Source: Dryas octopetala
Taxonomy: Eukaryota > Streptophyta > Magnoliopsida > Rosales > Rosaceae
Assembly (NCBI GenBank): GCA_963921425.1
Contig: OY992840.1
Coordinates: forward strand, 684,501 to 748,500
Length of the DNA: 64,000 nt
Reading direction: 5' to 3'
Shown here: one piece after another, positions 26,101 to 36,948 of the stretch
How the letters are laid out: each line of letters starts with the position of its first letter
How positions within the stretch are numbered: position 1 is the first letter of the stretch
The notes under the pieces: model-generated
The model's input: only the letters and a program-made list of their open reading frames with translations
Database searches by the model: none
What the model was told of the DNA's origin: nothing
Translations under genes and position numbers: made by a program

Positions 26101-26465
26101 ACATATAAGGGCATCTCCCCTTCTTCAACGAAACTCTGAAACTTGTCCGGATCATGATTGAAATTATCAAACGCTCCTTCGCACATGTCTACTATTTCAG
26201 AACCAAGAAAACCATATTGCTCATCCCTACAGACACTAGCTTCACCATGCCATATCCAGTTATTATACCCTTCATCAAAACCATGGAAGTACAAATGCTC
26301 CCTAACCACTTTTACCGTATACTTACTCAAGTTCCCACATCTATTGCAAGGATAATGGATGTACTTACGTTTGCCACTATTGCCTACTCCTAACCTTAGA
26401 AAATTCTCAACTCCCACCTCATACACCTTACTCCTTCTATCAGCATGTATCCATGTTTTATCCAT
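23157..26465 (-). pseudogene. TNP2-type CACTA transposase
   Basis: The ATG at 26465 begins MDKTWIHADRRSKVY, a transposase-associated domain with the CNRCGN motif, followed by a Transposase_21 (TNP2) region at about 25.8-24.87 kb (ADGINPHSSLSSRYSCWPV, PPWLCMK, INDFPAYGNLSG, ALDVMHIEKNVC). A DUF4218-type region follows (24.7-24.2 kb: FGLKSHDCHTLMQQLLP, RWMYPFERGMKVLKGYVKN). Two small exons at about 23.96 and 23.8 kb lead to a DUF4216-type domain (23657-23157). Lesions seen: a frameshift near 25.81 kb, an in-frame TAG at 24872-24874 directly after KNVC, and a frameshift near 23.69 kb. It would catalyse CACTA excision and insertion if intact. Confidence 0.88.
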
Positions 26466-26652
26466 TGAACTTATCGATATCAACTTCACATGAAGAGAAA
26501 CCAAGTTAATTCAATACCAAATACCAATTAAAGATGCAAAATATATAGCTATTAAGACACCTATTTCCCAAAACAACAATCTAGCAAAGTCACAATTCAC
26601 AATTATTTCAGCATTCCTAACACAAAAACATGCAAAATAGCAAACATACAAC

Positions 26653-28103
26653 CAAGGAGTAAAATTTCGGTTTCGAGGAAATTTTCGATGGAAATTTCGA
26701 CGGAAATTTTCGTGGAAATTTCGATTAAAATTTCGATTTCGATAAAATTAGACAAAAACGACGAAAATTACTATTAAAATATGGAAATTTTGAATGAAAC
26801 TTGACTATATGTTTATTTAACATATTATCTACTACATTGATAAAAAATATTGAAGAAATCAAATAATATAGTAGATTTCATGTGATATGTGATGAATATA
26901 ATGCGCGCCGGAGACAATACTGTTAAAAAAATACTTCACTAATTAATAATTACATAATAAAATTACACGAATAAATCACCAATGTGGCAACGGAAAGTAG
27001 CAAGCTTACTCAAATGGACTTGGAAATGGTCTTTGATAGTTAAATTAAGCCGAATTGGGTTAAAATATAACCAATCCGATGGCAGCAGCGACGACAACGG
27101 TTTATCTAAAATTTCAATTTTACAAATTATCAAAATTGGAAAACCAAACATTAAGGAAATGAAACTGCATGATAAGGGGATAAATTTCTTTTTCATAATT
27201 TATGTTTACAACTAAACGAAACACCAAAATAACCAGATCAAACCCCAAATAAAATTATAATCTTTTTTTTTCTTTCCAATTGTCTAAAAACTCCAAATCT
27301 CAATCTACCTTAAAAAAAAAAAAAAAATTTCTTTCCTTTTTTCTCTTTTTTTTTTTTCTTTCCTTTTTTTTTTCTTTTCTCTTCTTTTTTTTTCTTTCCT
27401 TTTTTTTTTTTTTCTTTTCTCTTCTTTTTTTTTTCTTTCCTTTTCTTTTCTTTTTTTTCCTTTTCCTTTCTTTTCTCTTCTTTTTTTTTTCTTTCCTTCT
27501 CCTCTCCTTCCCTCGTGGGCCGTGACTTCCTCCAGTAGCTTTCTCTCCAGTAGCTTATCTTCCTCCAGTAGCTTTCTCTCCAGTAGCTTCCTCGTGGGCC
27601 GTGACTTCCTTCTCCTCTTATCTTTCTTTCCTTTTCCTCTTCTTCCTCCAGTAGCTTTCTCTCTCTTCTGCTTCCTCTTTCTCTCTCTTCTCCTTCCTCA
27701 TCCCTCCTTCCCCAGCCACTAGATCTGCGCCCACCTCCCGCGACCAAAACCCACTGCTGGCCTCCTCTCTCCTTCCCCAGCCAGCCTCGCGCCGCTCGCC
27801 TCATCCCTCCTCCCTCAGCCAGCCTCGCGCCGATCGCTCACCTCTTCCCCCACCTCGCACAGAACCACCGTCCGCGCCCAAAACCCACGCCTCCCACCCA
27901 AATAGATCTGATTTTGGTTTTGTTGAACACTATATCGAAAATTTCGCCGAAATTTCGAGGATTTCGGAAAATTTCGGCGAAATTTCGGCGAAATATTTCG
28001 AAATTTTTCGAAATTTTTTTGGTATGGTGTTAAAATTTCCATACCCCTAAAAAACGAAATTTTCGGCGAAATTTCGCCGAAAATTTCGAAATTTTACTCC
28101 TTG
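26653..28103. mobile_element. Non-autonomous hAT element inside the CACTA
   Basis: Terminal inverted repeats CAAGGAGTAAAATTTCG and its complement, with a perfect 8-bp TSD CATACAAC (26645-26652, 28104-28111). Eight-base TSDs with CA...TG ends are typical of hAT. It is 1451 bp and has no transposase. The ends are built from iterated AAATTTCG words. The centre contains a long T/C tract and a CT-rich segment (27500-27900) that resembles a 5' leader, perhaps captured host DNA. Confidence 0.93.
27263..27500. repeat. Polypyrimidine (T/C) tract
   Basis: About 240 bases almost wholly T and C, with repeated TTTTTCTTTCC blocks. Reading frames across it are low-complexity artefacts. It is followed to 27760 by repeated CTCCAGTAGCTTTCTC words. 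Confidence 0.85.
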
Positions 28104-29530
28104 CATACAACACAATTTTCACAAATTTTTAAGCATATATATAATGCAAAAATAAGATGTTTCAGAAATTGCATAATGCAAACATATGTAAAAATAAAAG
28201 GGTATAGGGCTGGGCAGAATCTGTTAAATCATCTATGTAGCCTAGCTATTTTTTTTTTCTTTTGTTCTTTGACAGAATCTGTGCAGTCTAGCTAATTACA
28301 GGAGAAAATAAATGAATAAACTCCACCAACATGATGTTTCCTACCAAGGCAGAAATGCATGGGAATAGATAGCAATGGTATGGTTAATTAAATGCTTAAT
28401 GAGATGGTAAAGATTGGAAAATTATACGTGGATGGACTAAAGACACCCTATAAGCAATGAAGAAGAATAAAATCCATATCCAAAATATTGGATGATTACG
28501 AGGTTAAAACATTTAATTACATATTGTAAGGGTTTATCATTGGATGAGTGTTGCACATGTTCTTTTATTGTATTCTTATGTTTTCCATCTGTACTGCTTA
28601 CATAGTGCTCCTAGAGGTCTGGCCATTTTGAAACATAACAGTTTAGTTTATTGGAGTTAGATGTTAAGTAGAAGCTTGCATGCTTTAACAGACTTTTCAG
28701 AATAGAAGTTAGTTCAAAATGAAATTAACATGACAACGAACAAGATAATCTTCCATTTTCCTTTATCTCGTGACTAAAGTATCTACAATTCATTATACTG
28801 AAAGCAGTAGATCCATTTTCTCCAACTATCTATCTTGTACCATTTATGGGCCATCATTCATACCCACAGACTATTTTTATAGCAATTAATCAGACAATCA
28901 AAAGCTACAAGTTTAAGTATTGCACTAAGAGAATATACTCACCTTGAATTCAATCCTCCTTTCTGAGAAAGTGAAGGAAACCCCAGAGATATCCAACAAA
29001 CCCAATCAAACCCTGTTGAAAATAGACCTAAATCAATGGAATTATTCACCAATAAAAGTTAAAACCCACAAGAAAAAGAGAGAGAAACTGAAAACCAAGA
29101 AAACCCCTAATTTCAAGAATAAAACGAACCCAAGCTGAAACCCCCAAATTTCAAGAATTACAAAAACCACAAAAAACCCCTAATTTGAAACCCTATTTTC
29201 AGAAGTAAGAAACTCAGGAGAAGAAGATACAGAGAAAGGGAAAGAGTACAAGAGATTGAGGAGGGATTGAGCTTACAATTTCCACAGACTCAGTAACCCA
29301 AGGATGCCACCGACGGAGAGGAGGGAGAATGAGAGCCATGCACCGACGCCAAGGACTACTTCTGGCAGCACCGATGCCAGCAGCTGGGTGAGAGAGAAGG
29401 ATCGCGCGAGCTGGCCTGGGTGAGAAAGAAGGATCGAGCTGGGTGAGTGACTGGGGAATGTGTCGTGACGGGGGGGGGGGGGTTGGGAAACTTGGCTAAA
29501 ATTTTTAAGTTAGAGCCCGTGTTTTTTATG
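28104..29530 (-). other. CACTA right-end region upstream of its genes
   Basis: No convincing ORF. It lies between the right terminus and the transposase gene and should hold the element promoter and an untranslated first exon. A G run of about 14 bases is at 29469-29483. TATCAG/TATCGG subterminal words resume at 29540-29700. Confidence 0.5.
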
Positions 29531-29779
29531 TGAAATAATATAGTTATCAGATATTGACTTTACATATCAGTTTTCAAAAAAAGTTAATCAAAAGTGTAAA
29601 TTTAAAATATCGGAAAAAAAACCCAGTGATATGTTAATCAATTAAGACATCGTCTAAAAAATTAACCGATATCTAAAACTTTACAATATCAGTTTTGTTC
29701 AAAACTGATATTAAACAAGTGATGTCTATTAAGGTTTTTCTTGTAGTGTGTCTTAGTGCCAAGGGATCAAAGGCATATA

Positions 29780-30095
29780 TAATAATTTTTTTTAGCCAAG
29801 TAATGAAATACTTTCATTGGAAAAGGCAAAGCCCAAATAGTACAACCAAAATACAAACTAAAATGCTAAACAAAGAAACGTAACCACTCCTAACTACAAG
29901 ACAACAAAAGAGGACAAAGTGCAGAAAACAGCAGAAAATAAACCAGACAGCAACAAACTAAAAAACCAACACAAACTAAAACTCCTAGCATAAACTTAAA
30001 GCCTGCAATCACAAAGCTAATCTTCTGGAAGTCCATTAGAATTCCCATGAGAGAAGGACACTCGCGACAACTCTCGCGTTCTTGTTCTGTCAAAG
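29780..30095 (-). mobile_element. Possible 3' end of a retroposon (weak)
   Basis: On the minus strand a sequence ends in a short poly(A) (T run at 29788-29796 on plus) after a stretch with TTCATTACTTGGC, which resembles plant LINE 3' tails from memory. No reverse transcriptase domain is visible and no TSD was found. Confidence 0.25.
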
Positions 30096-30900
30096 TAACC
30101 TACAATGGCATCACAATGTTAGTGCCTTTTTGTATGCATATCAAGGTATATAACATTTCTCTCTCTCTTACTCACGAGTTGAGGTAGAACCAAGAGAGAA
30201 AAGCCTACCCAAATCTTCTCTAGTGCCAGGATCCAAAGCTAGATTATCAAAGCTTAGATCCTATACATTTTCACCTTCACAACATCACAAACCTAGTGTG
30301 GATATATAGGTTTGAGGGATTACACTTTTGATTTTTAGAGAAGCCTCTTAGTGGCCTTTTGATTTTTTGGAGTGCTAACTTGGATACCAACTCCAAGAGT
30401 GGAATCTACGTACAAAGGGTAGTGCACTAGACATCTCACATTTTATATTCTCGATCTCTAAATCTGCTAACTATGTATATTAAAATGGGGACCTTCTACT
30501 ATGACTGCTGGCATTCTATGCCTTCAGTATGTTATTTTTTATATAAAAAGCTAACCTGTTTAAAGGGTAAATACCTCTGCAGAAGCCCACTACAAATAAA
30601 ACCCACTGATAGTGACACAAACTTTTTTATTTTCTTATCTACCCTTTTTTGCACTTATCCCTCTTCTGATTTCCTTATCAAGTAAGAACTTTTTTGTTCC
30701 CTACTACTTCACATACAACCAAATTTCTTTAGTTTATAGGTTACTCCTACACATGCACTAGCACGGGAAGACCACACATGCAAGAAGACAAGTAAAGCCT
30801 CACTTTTATCTAAGCCTACAAAAGCAGCAAAACAAGTTAGTAAAAGGCCAAATACAAGAACACATGCAACAACATATGAACACATGCAACAACATATGAA
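30096..30900. other. Unassigned intergenic DNA with a short tandem repeat
   Basis: No gene is supported. Three copies of a 20-bp unit (GAACACATGCAACAACATAT) lie at about 30858-30915. The last part may already be the upstream end of the endogenous pararetrovirus. Confidence 0.4.
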
Positions 30901-31026
30901 CACATGCAACAACATGAGAAGAGCTAATGCAAACACAGCTTATATGCAATAGCATATCACGTGAAGAGCAAATACAAAGGGAGCAGATATGCATGAAACA
31001 TCAATTTCTGTTGTAAATCAGCATCC

Positions 31027-31150
31027 ATAAATAGGGAAAGCTTTTCATTATTAACTATGAGTTTTTAGACGATTCCTCAAGTCATCAGATATCTTTTGTA
31101 ATAGCTTTCAACTGTATCTCATACTTTGTATACACTACTTATGCAATAAA
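31027..31150 (+). promoter_or_regulatory. Viral-type TATA box and poly(A) signal of the EPRV leader
   Basis: A TATA-like ATAAATAG at 31027-31034 is followed by two TTTGTA motifs (31095-31100, 31125-31130) and AATAAA at 31145-31150. In caulimovirids TTTGTA elements sit upstream of the AATAAA in the terminally redundant part of the pregenomic RNA. With the solo LTR removed, the primer site lies about 480 nt further on, a normal leader length. Assignment to the virus is inference. Confidence 0.55.
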
Positions 31151-31478
31151 ATTTCCAGTTACCAATCTAGTTTTCAAAAGCTCTCTATCTCTTTAGTTTG
31201 TATTTAAATTTCAGTTTTTTGGTTTTAACTAGAGGACTTCTAGTCCAAAACAGAGAAACACTACTATAAATATACGATTATTCTGTTAAATCGGGTCCTT
31301 ATATTAGTCTTTATAGCTCCTTGACTCTCCAAGAGCCTCTCTATTTGTTACTCTATTGCTGCAAAGAAGGTCCCTGAGTTCCAGCCGCTATTACAGCCTG
31401 AGGTGCTGCTTGCGGTGTTCAATACTTGTTGTACCATACTCTACAAAGTATTCAAATGGACAATTTCGAGACACTCTC

Positions 31479-34295
31479 TGTGAGACCCCGTATTTTCCAG
31501 ATAATTATTTTAAATATTTTGAATATTTATTTTAAGGATTTTGGGATTTATTTGGAAAATAAAAAGGGTTTTGATTTAATTTTAAATTTTTGTTTTAAAT
31601 TGGGCTTGACCCAAAGTTGACTTTCAAAATTAGTGGACTTTCGTCTTTGACTTTGGACACGTTGGATAGGTCTCGAGTCCACGAGTTCGTAAACACGTAG
31701 CACGCGTCGATCCGAGTTACGGTTTGAGAGTTACGGGCATTTGAAGTGAGTGGCAAACTTGTAATTTTTACAAAATTGGTTTTAAAACCCCAAAAGTTAG
31801 TTCTCTCTCCTCATTTTTTTTCCTCTCTCTCTCCCCGCGCGTCTATCTCTCTCTCGCCCCTCACCCTCGCCGCCCCTGCCACCGGCGCGTGGCGGTGCGT
31901 TCGGCGGTGGCTGGGCTGGGTGTTTGGCCCAGGTTGTTCGCCTCTCTCTCCTCTTCCTCCCAGTGGCAGCGGCTAACCCAGAAACCCAATGACGACAGAG
32001 AATCGGCGTTAGACAGAGAAGGTCTTCTCGCCGGCGATCTAACTTTTCCGGCCACGACGCGACTCCGGACTACCACAGATGGTTTCCCCTCGTCGCGGCG
32101 AGCCTCCCTGTGCTCTTCCCTAGCTCTGACGACCTCCCACGGCGGCGAATCGAAGCCACAAGGCCGATCGTCTTCTCCGGCCAGATTCGGCCATTTCCGG
32201 CGAGAATTGACCGTCGACCCAGGTATAAAAGTTAATCCTCTCGACGTCTCCTTCGTGCCTGTGTAATTCGTTTACATTGATTTTGAGATTTAAAATTCGC
32301 GCAGGTTGACCGCCACGAACCATCGCGGGTCCCGCCGAGTTTGGCCACGCCGATGGCTGGAATTGTGGGTTTTTGGCCTCTGGCTGGTCATCCGAAGCCC
32401 GTGGGTGAGTTTCTATGTGTTCTGGGTACTGTTCTCAGTCGGGCAGACACCGTGTGTGGTGGCGGCCGCCCGTTTCGGTTGTTTAACGGCCACTGTGTTT
32501 CTGTTTTGTAATTGTGTTTGGTTATCTGGTCTTAACAGGTACACGGGTTCAGGAAATCTTATCCCCGATGTCGTTATGCTGTCGGATTTGATATCCGAGC
32601 AATGGCTCCGTGAAGGGCACTTCGGTCATTTCACGTGGTTGCAATGTGAGTGAAACTTATCGATTTTTAATGTAGAGTATCGTTAATGAATTGCCTGTTT
32701 GTGTGTTTGTTGTTATATGTTAGAGAAGGCTTAGTGTAGGATTTAGATCATGAGAATGAATTGATGATGATTTGAGGCTAAGGAAGTAATTGGGAATTAT
32801 AGAGTTGCCTTGAGAACAATTGCGGAATTAGAGAAGAAATGCTTATTATCGAGGATCAATGATTGATGATTAGGCAATTATTTTTACTAAATAATCAAGT
32901 TACTTGTTGAGGAAGTGTTGGTATGATTTGAGTGGCAAACAAGTGAGGGGTCATGAGTAGGAATCAATTTCGGAAAGGATTCGGCACAGTTTGGAGTTCA
33001 TAGTGAAGGGACCTTGTTTTATAAATGTTTTAAGAATAAATTTTTTCACGGCAAGTGTTGATGGTGATGCATATGTAGAGGTGAATCTGAAAAGAAATAC
33101 AAGGGGCATTAATATATTATTAAACAATGAAAGTTATGAGATGGTTTCGAGAAATGTTGTGATTGAGGTTGTGTGAGAATACCTGCCTTCCCGTGCATCG
33201 ATTCGCTCTGTACGGGAAGTGGCGAGCTTAGTTACCTGCCTGCTCGTGCATCGATTCGCTCTGCACGAGAAGTGGCGAGCATCCTGCCTGCTCGTGCATC
33301 GATTCGCTCTGCACGAGAAGTGGCGAGCATTCCTGCATGCTCGTGCATCGATTCGCTCTGCACGGGAAGTGGCCAGCATACCTACCTGCTCGTGCATCGA
33401 TTCGCTCTGCACGGGAAGTGGCAAGTTTAGTCACCTCAGTATATGACTAGCAGATTCTCGGATACTAGTGTGGCGTGAGGTTTCAGTTGTGGAGTATTTT
33501 GAGAGTATTAATTGTTCTTCAGAGGTAGATTTACAGTTTTGAGACGATGTAATAAAGGATTTGAGAAATTGCTTTAAAACTGGGGGATTTTCAAAGAGCG
33601 ATGTGAGTGAAATTAGATAGTCTATTTTGTTGCTTTGTGTGCTTGTGTGCATTTGTTTGTTAGGATTTGGTTTAGTTAGGACTTGGTAAAGTCTAGGCTT
33701 GAATCTTGAGGATGGACAATGATGGCGATTATGCATTGTGGTTGTTAGTTATGATGTGAATGATTGATGTTGAGGTGAATAGTTGACGATTAGGCAATTG
33801 ATTTGCCAGAATGATGATTATTATTTATTGATGAGATTTGATTTGAATACGAGGATTTATGATTTATCTTGATGCTTGGATGATTGGTGATGAAATTATT
33901 GTGTGATTGAATATTTATGGATATTATTGTAGATTATTATTAAGCATGGAAATTGAGGATTTTTATTTCATCATCTCATCATTTCACTTATACGAGCTCT
34001 AGTGAGTTTATCGGGTTGTTTGTTTGAATGACCCGGTGTACCATGAATATAGTGCAGTGTGGTTGTGGTTGTTTTGCAGGTTATGCAGGCTGAGGAGGCA
34101 GTAGGGAAAAGACGAGGCAGTGAGACCCACCATAGTTTTATTTAATGTTTTTACACAGAGGTTTTACATAAATGTTTTATTTGCAAAATATTTATTTATT
34201 TATTTATATTTAAGTGCATGGCTCATTCTTTGAAAAAGGGTTTAAATGGCAAGGTTTTTCAGAATGTTTTTGGGCCCGAGGTTTGGGATGTTACA
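31479..34295 (+). mobile_element. Solo LTR inserted in the EPRV leader
   Basis: Starts TGTGAGACCCC and ends GGGATGTTACA; 2817 bp; no internal genes. It matches the LTR at 13053-16093 in opposite orientation. Flanks are CTCTC and CTCGG, so the TSD is imperfect (3 of 5). A CT-rich, GC-rich stretch at 31.8-32.3 kb is the likely transcription-start/leader region. ORFs there and downstream are not credible genes. Confidence 0.75.
33180..33430. repeat. Five tandem hairpin units in the solo LTR
   Basis: GTGCATCGATTCGCTCTGCACG-type units start at about 33193, 33246, 33294, 33343 and 33392 (48-53 bp apart). Each has an inverted repeat (GTGCA...TGCAC) around a CGATTCG core. Confidence 0.9.
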
Positions 34296-34324
34296 CTCGG
34301 TTAGCCATCTCATCTCTAAATAAT

Positions 34325-34336
34325 TGGTATCAGAGC
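34325..34336 (+). other. tRNA-Met primer-binding site of the EPRV
   Basis: TGGTATCAGAGC, the standard complement of plant initiator tRNA-Met, which marks position 1 of caulimovirid genomes. It lies 29 bp from the solo LTR end, too far to be that LTR's own primer site, and directly precedes A-rich viral ORFs. Confidence 0.7.
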
Positions 34337-34353
34337 CTTATTTAACATTATAA

Positions 34354-34680
34354 TTGTATGTTTATGTAGTAAAGTATCTTGAGGATAGAAGTCATAAATA
34401 CAACAAAAAAAAAAAAAAATTCAATTTTATTTGCATACCTTATCATACTATTACTGAAATTATAAGAAGATTATCAACTATTAATAGAATTATTAAATAT
34501 AATAAAAGAAGCATAAAATATTACGAGGAACAATTATTATTACATACTCTTAGTAATCAAATTAGAACTGATTATCTTAATATTATAGAAATTAAGAACA
34601 TAAATTTAAGAGAATTAGAAAGAATAAAAGAACGGTTACAAGACACTTTAGCAATTAGGAGAGAACAAGGAAGATTATGA
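34354..34680 (+). pseudogene. EPRV small ORF 1 (no ATG at its start)
   Basis: A 108-codon open frame that starts at TTG or another non-AUG codon and is Lys/Ile/Arg rich with coiled-coil-like heptads in its second half (LRELERIKERLQDTL). Its TGA overlaps the next ATG as ATGA. Badnaviruses use a similar layout with a non-AUG first ORF. Function is not recognisable from sequence. Confidence 0.5.
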
Positions 34681-34877
34681 TAAATTACCTTAATCTTGAA
34701 TTAAGTGAACATCAAAAGAAGAAACTAACTTTAGATCAAAATACTTTGCTTTGTAATTTTCCTAGCACTCAATATAAACATATATTACATAATAAAGATC
34801 AACATATAGAAAATAGTATTGTACACTTAATAATTAATTTAACACAAAATATTAAGTTAGAACAAAATAAACTTTAA
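34677..34877 (+). pseudogene. EPRV ORF 2 start, truncated by TAA
   Basis: The ATG at 34677 shares four bases with the end of the previous ORF. After 66 codons a TAA at 34875-34877 stops it, and the reading frame resumes toward the movement-protein region. It could be a short second ORF or the broken start of the polyprotein. No domain is recognised. Confidence 0.45.
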
Positions 34878-34934
34878 GAAACAAAATATAAGAAAATTAA
34901 TCCTTTCGATAATACTAAATGGAACTATTCAGAA

Positions 34935-36582
34935 GTGATCAGAACCGAAGACATCTACCCAACAGAAATAGAAGCACAAGAATTTCTTAGATCAGGATTT
35001 GAAAATACACAAAAACATAAGAACTCATTATATCATTTAGGAATGCTAGAAAATAAAAAAAGTATAGTAAGTAGTATTAGTCAACAACAAATTAGTTTTA
35101 TAAATAAAGAAGTAATATTAGATTTATTAAGTCTAGAAGCAACTAAAGAACTTAGAAAACAACAATATAGATTAGGCATAAATTCAATTTAGACACATAA
35201 TTAGATATGCTATTTCAACAGAGTACAAACTTTAAAATATTTTAAATATACACCCGATCTATTATCTAAATTGAAAAATAGACTTCTGTCCATTGATTCG
35301 CTGAGAGATCAGTTAAATGTCAGCTTGGCTTTTGCTAACTGAGATTACTTGGCGACTTGGCACCATTCCAGCAAACCTTTCCCGCCAAATGAGTGACACG
35401 GCGACACCTGTCCACCTAACCCTTGACACGGGCCCACAAACCCATCATCTCTTTCTCGCTCGTCGAACACAGGTGAGAGATTTATATTCGAATTTTGGAA
35501 AAAACATGATGTTTTTGGAAGACTAAATGGTCATGAGAGCGTTCGACGAGCAGGAAAGAGGTGATGGGTGTGTGGGCCCGTGTCAGGTGGACATGTGTCG
35601 CTCATTTGACGGGAAAGGTATGTTGAGTTGGCGCCACGCCGCCAATTAATCCCTGTCAGCAAAAGCCAAGCTGGCATTTAACTGATCTTTCAACAAATCA
35701 ATGGACAGAAGTCTATTTTTCAATTTAGATAATAAATCGAGTGTATATTTGAAATATTTTAAAGTTCGTGGATCTCGTTGAAATGACATATATAGTTATG
35801 TGTCTAAATTGAATTTATGTCTATAGATTAATATATGTATGAACAATACTTGTAGGAATAGTCGGATTAGCGAGAGCACAAGTAGGAACTAAAGCATTAA
35901 TATATATTTATGATGATAGATGGGAAAATCATGAACAAGCTGCCATAGCTACAGCTGAAGTAGATCTTAATAAAAACTTAGCAATAATATGATGTATACC
36001 TAATTTTTCAATGAATTTAGTCAACATATAAAAATAAGTATAAGAACAAAAAATTATAACATGAAAGGTAAATATAAAAATTTAAGTGTAAGTTTAATAT
36101 ATATAGGAAAAGTAACAGATAAATTAGATAATAAATTTAATTTAGAATTTCAAGAGTTAATGAAAATATTTGGAAGTAAACATGTTAATATGATAGACGC
36201 AAGACCAGTCGATAATAGTTTTTCAGAACGAACTAAATGGACATTACCTAATTTAAAACTAACAGCAAATAATAGACAACCTATAAAAGCTCAAATATAT
36301 GAACATTTTGATGGAATAGTAGCAATAAGATTTTCAAATTATAAACAAATAGAAAATAATGATGTAGAAAGTAAAATTGAAGAACAAATATATATGGCTT
36401 TTGATAATATCGAAAAAAATTTAATAGAAGCTAACTTAGATTATATAATGGATAAAATGATAGATGATATAGATAATTTAACTGAAGAAGAATATTTAAA
36501 TAAATACAAAACTTATGATTTAGGCTTACATAAAAAGAATGATGAAGAATTAGTAATACTTATTCTTGAATTAAGACTATAA
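34935..36582 (+). pseudogene. EPRV movement-protein region, interrupted
   Basis: Three pieces: 34935-35174, 35831-36000 and 36061-36582, split by the Mutator-like element at 35175-35821 and by stops near 35.84, 35.99 and 36.03 kb. The middle piece has VGTKALIYIYDDRW, like the caulimovirid movement-protein core. Known: this protein forms tubules or gates plasmodesmata for cell-to-cell spread. In its present state it cannot be translated as one protein. Confidence 0.65.
35175..35821. mobile_element. Mutator-like foldback element in the EPRV movement region
   Basis: Inverted arms of about 290 bp beginning GRCATAAATTCAATTTAGAC make nearly the whole 647 bp a hairpin. A perfect 9-bp TSD TATAGATTA is at 35166-35174 and 35822-35830. 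No transposase. Confidence 0.93.
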
Positions 36583-36948
36583 CATATCTTAGGAAGTAAT
36601 GAATACAATCACTTACTTGAACAAATAGAAGAATGTAATCCAGCAGAAAAAACTGGAGACTCAAGAATGAGTTATCAAAATCTAAAAACATCTAGATCAG
36701 AACAAATAGGAATATCTGGAACAATTGAACCATATAGAGAACATGCAAATGCAACTGAACAAAATTTTATAAGACATAAAAAGAACAGAATACCACATAC
36801 ACCAGGTATTAGAGAAATAAATTTAGCAGGAAACATTTTAAACTTAGATAAAACAGACCCCCAAGATTGAGAAAAACTATAGAAATTTGGGAAAAAAGAT
36901 GTGTACATGCATCAATAATGTTATATTTTAGTACAAATAAAGAAATGC
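36583..36948 (+). pseudogene. EPRV linker between movement and capsid regions
   Basis: A-rich sequence with a 67-codon open frame (36667-36870) between stops. It is collinear with the flanking viral regions but has no recognised domain. Confidence 0.4.

Larger units (their letters stand above)
16809..29748 (-). mobile_element. Large CACTA (En/Spm) transposon with TNP2 and TNPA/Ulp1 genes
   Basis: Seen: the right end is GGTTTTTCTTGTAGTG (29733-29748); the left end carries the inverted match ACTACAAGAAAAACC with the outermost C changed to A (16809). The TSD TGT is at 16806-16808 and 29749-29751. Length is about 12.94 kb. Both genes run on the minus strand from the right end: a TNP2-like transposase (26465-23157), then a TNPA-like gene with an Ulp1 protease domain (22954-18058). 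Subterminal TATCGG/TATCAG words cluster at both ends. A hAT element (26653-28103) sits between the right-end promoter region and the transposase gene. Lesions in both genes and the altered terminal base make current autonomy unlikely. Confidence 0.93.

Noticed and set aside
27280..27804. Ser/Phe-rich and Lys/Glu-rich ORFs on opposite strands
   Set aside because: Translation of a T/C tract; pure low complexity.
33134..33446. Repetitive ORFs with HRFALHEKW/RIDARA peptides
   Set aside because: Products of the 48-53 bp tandem array, open in several frames at once.
34325..34336. Primer site as part of the LTR retrotransposon at 31479-34295
   Set aside because: The gap of 29 bp from the LTR end is too long, and the sequence beyond is viral rather than gag.
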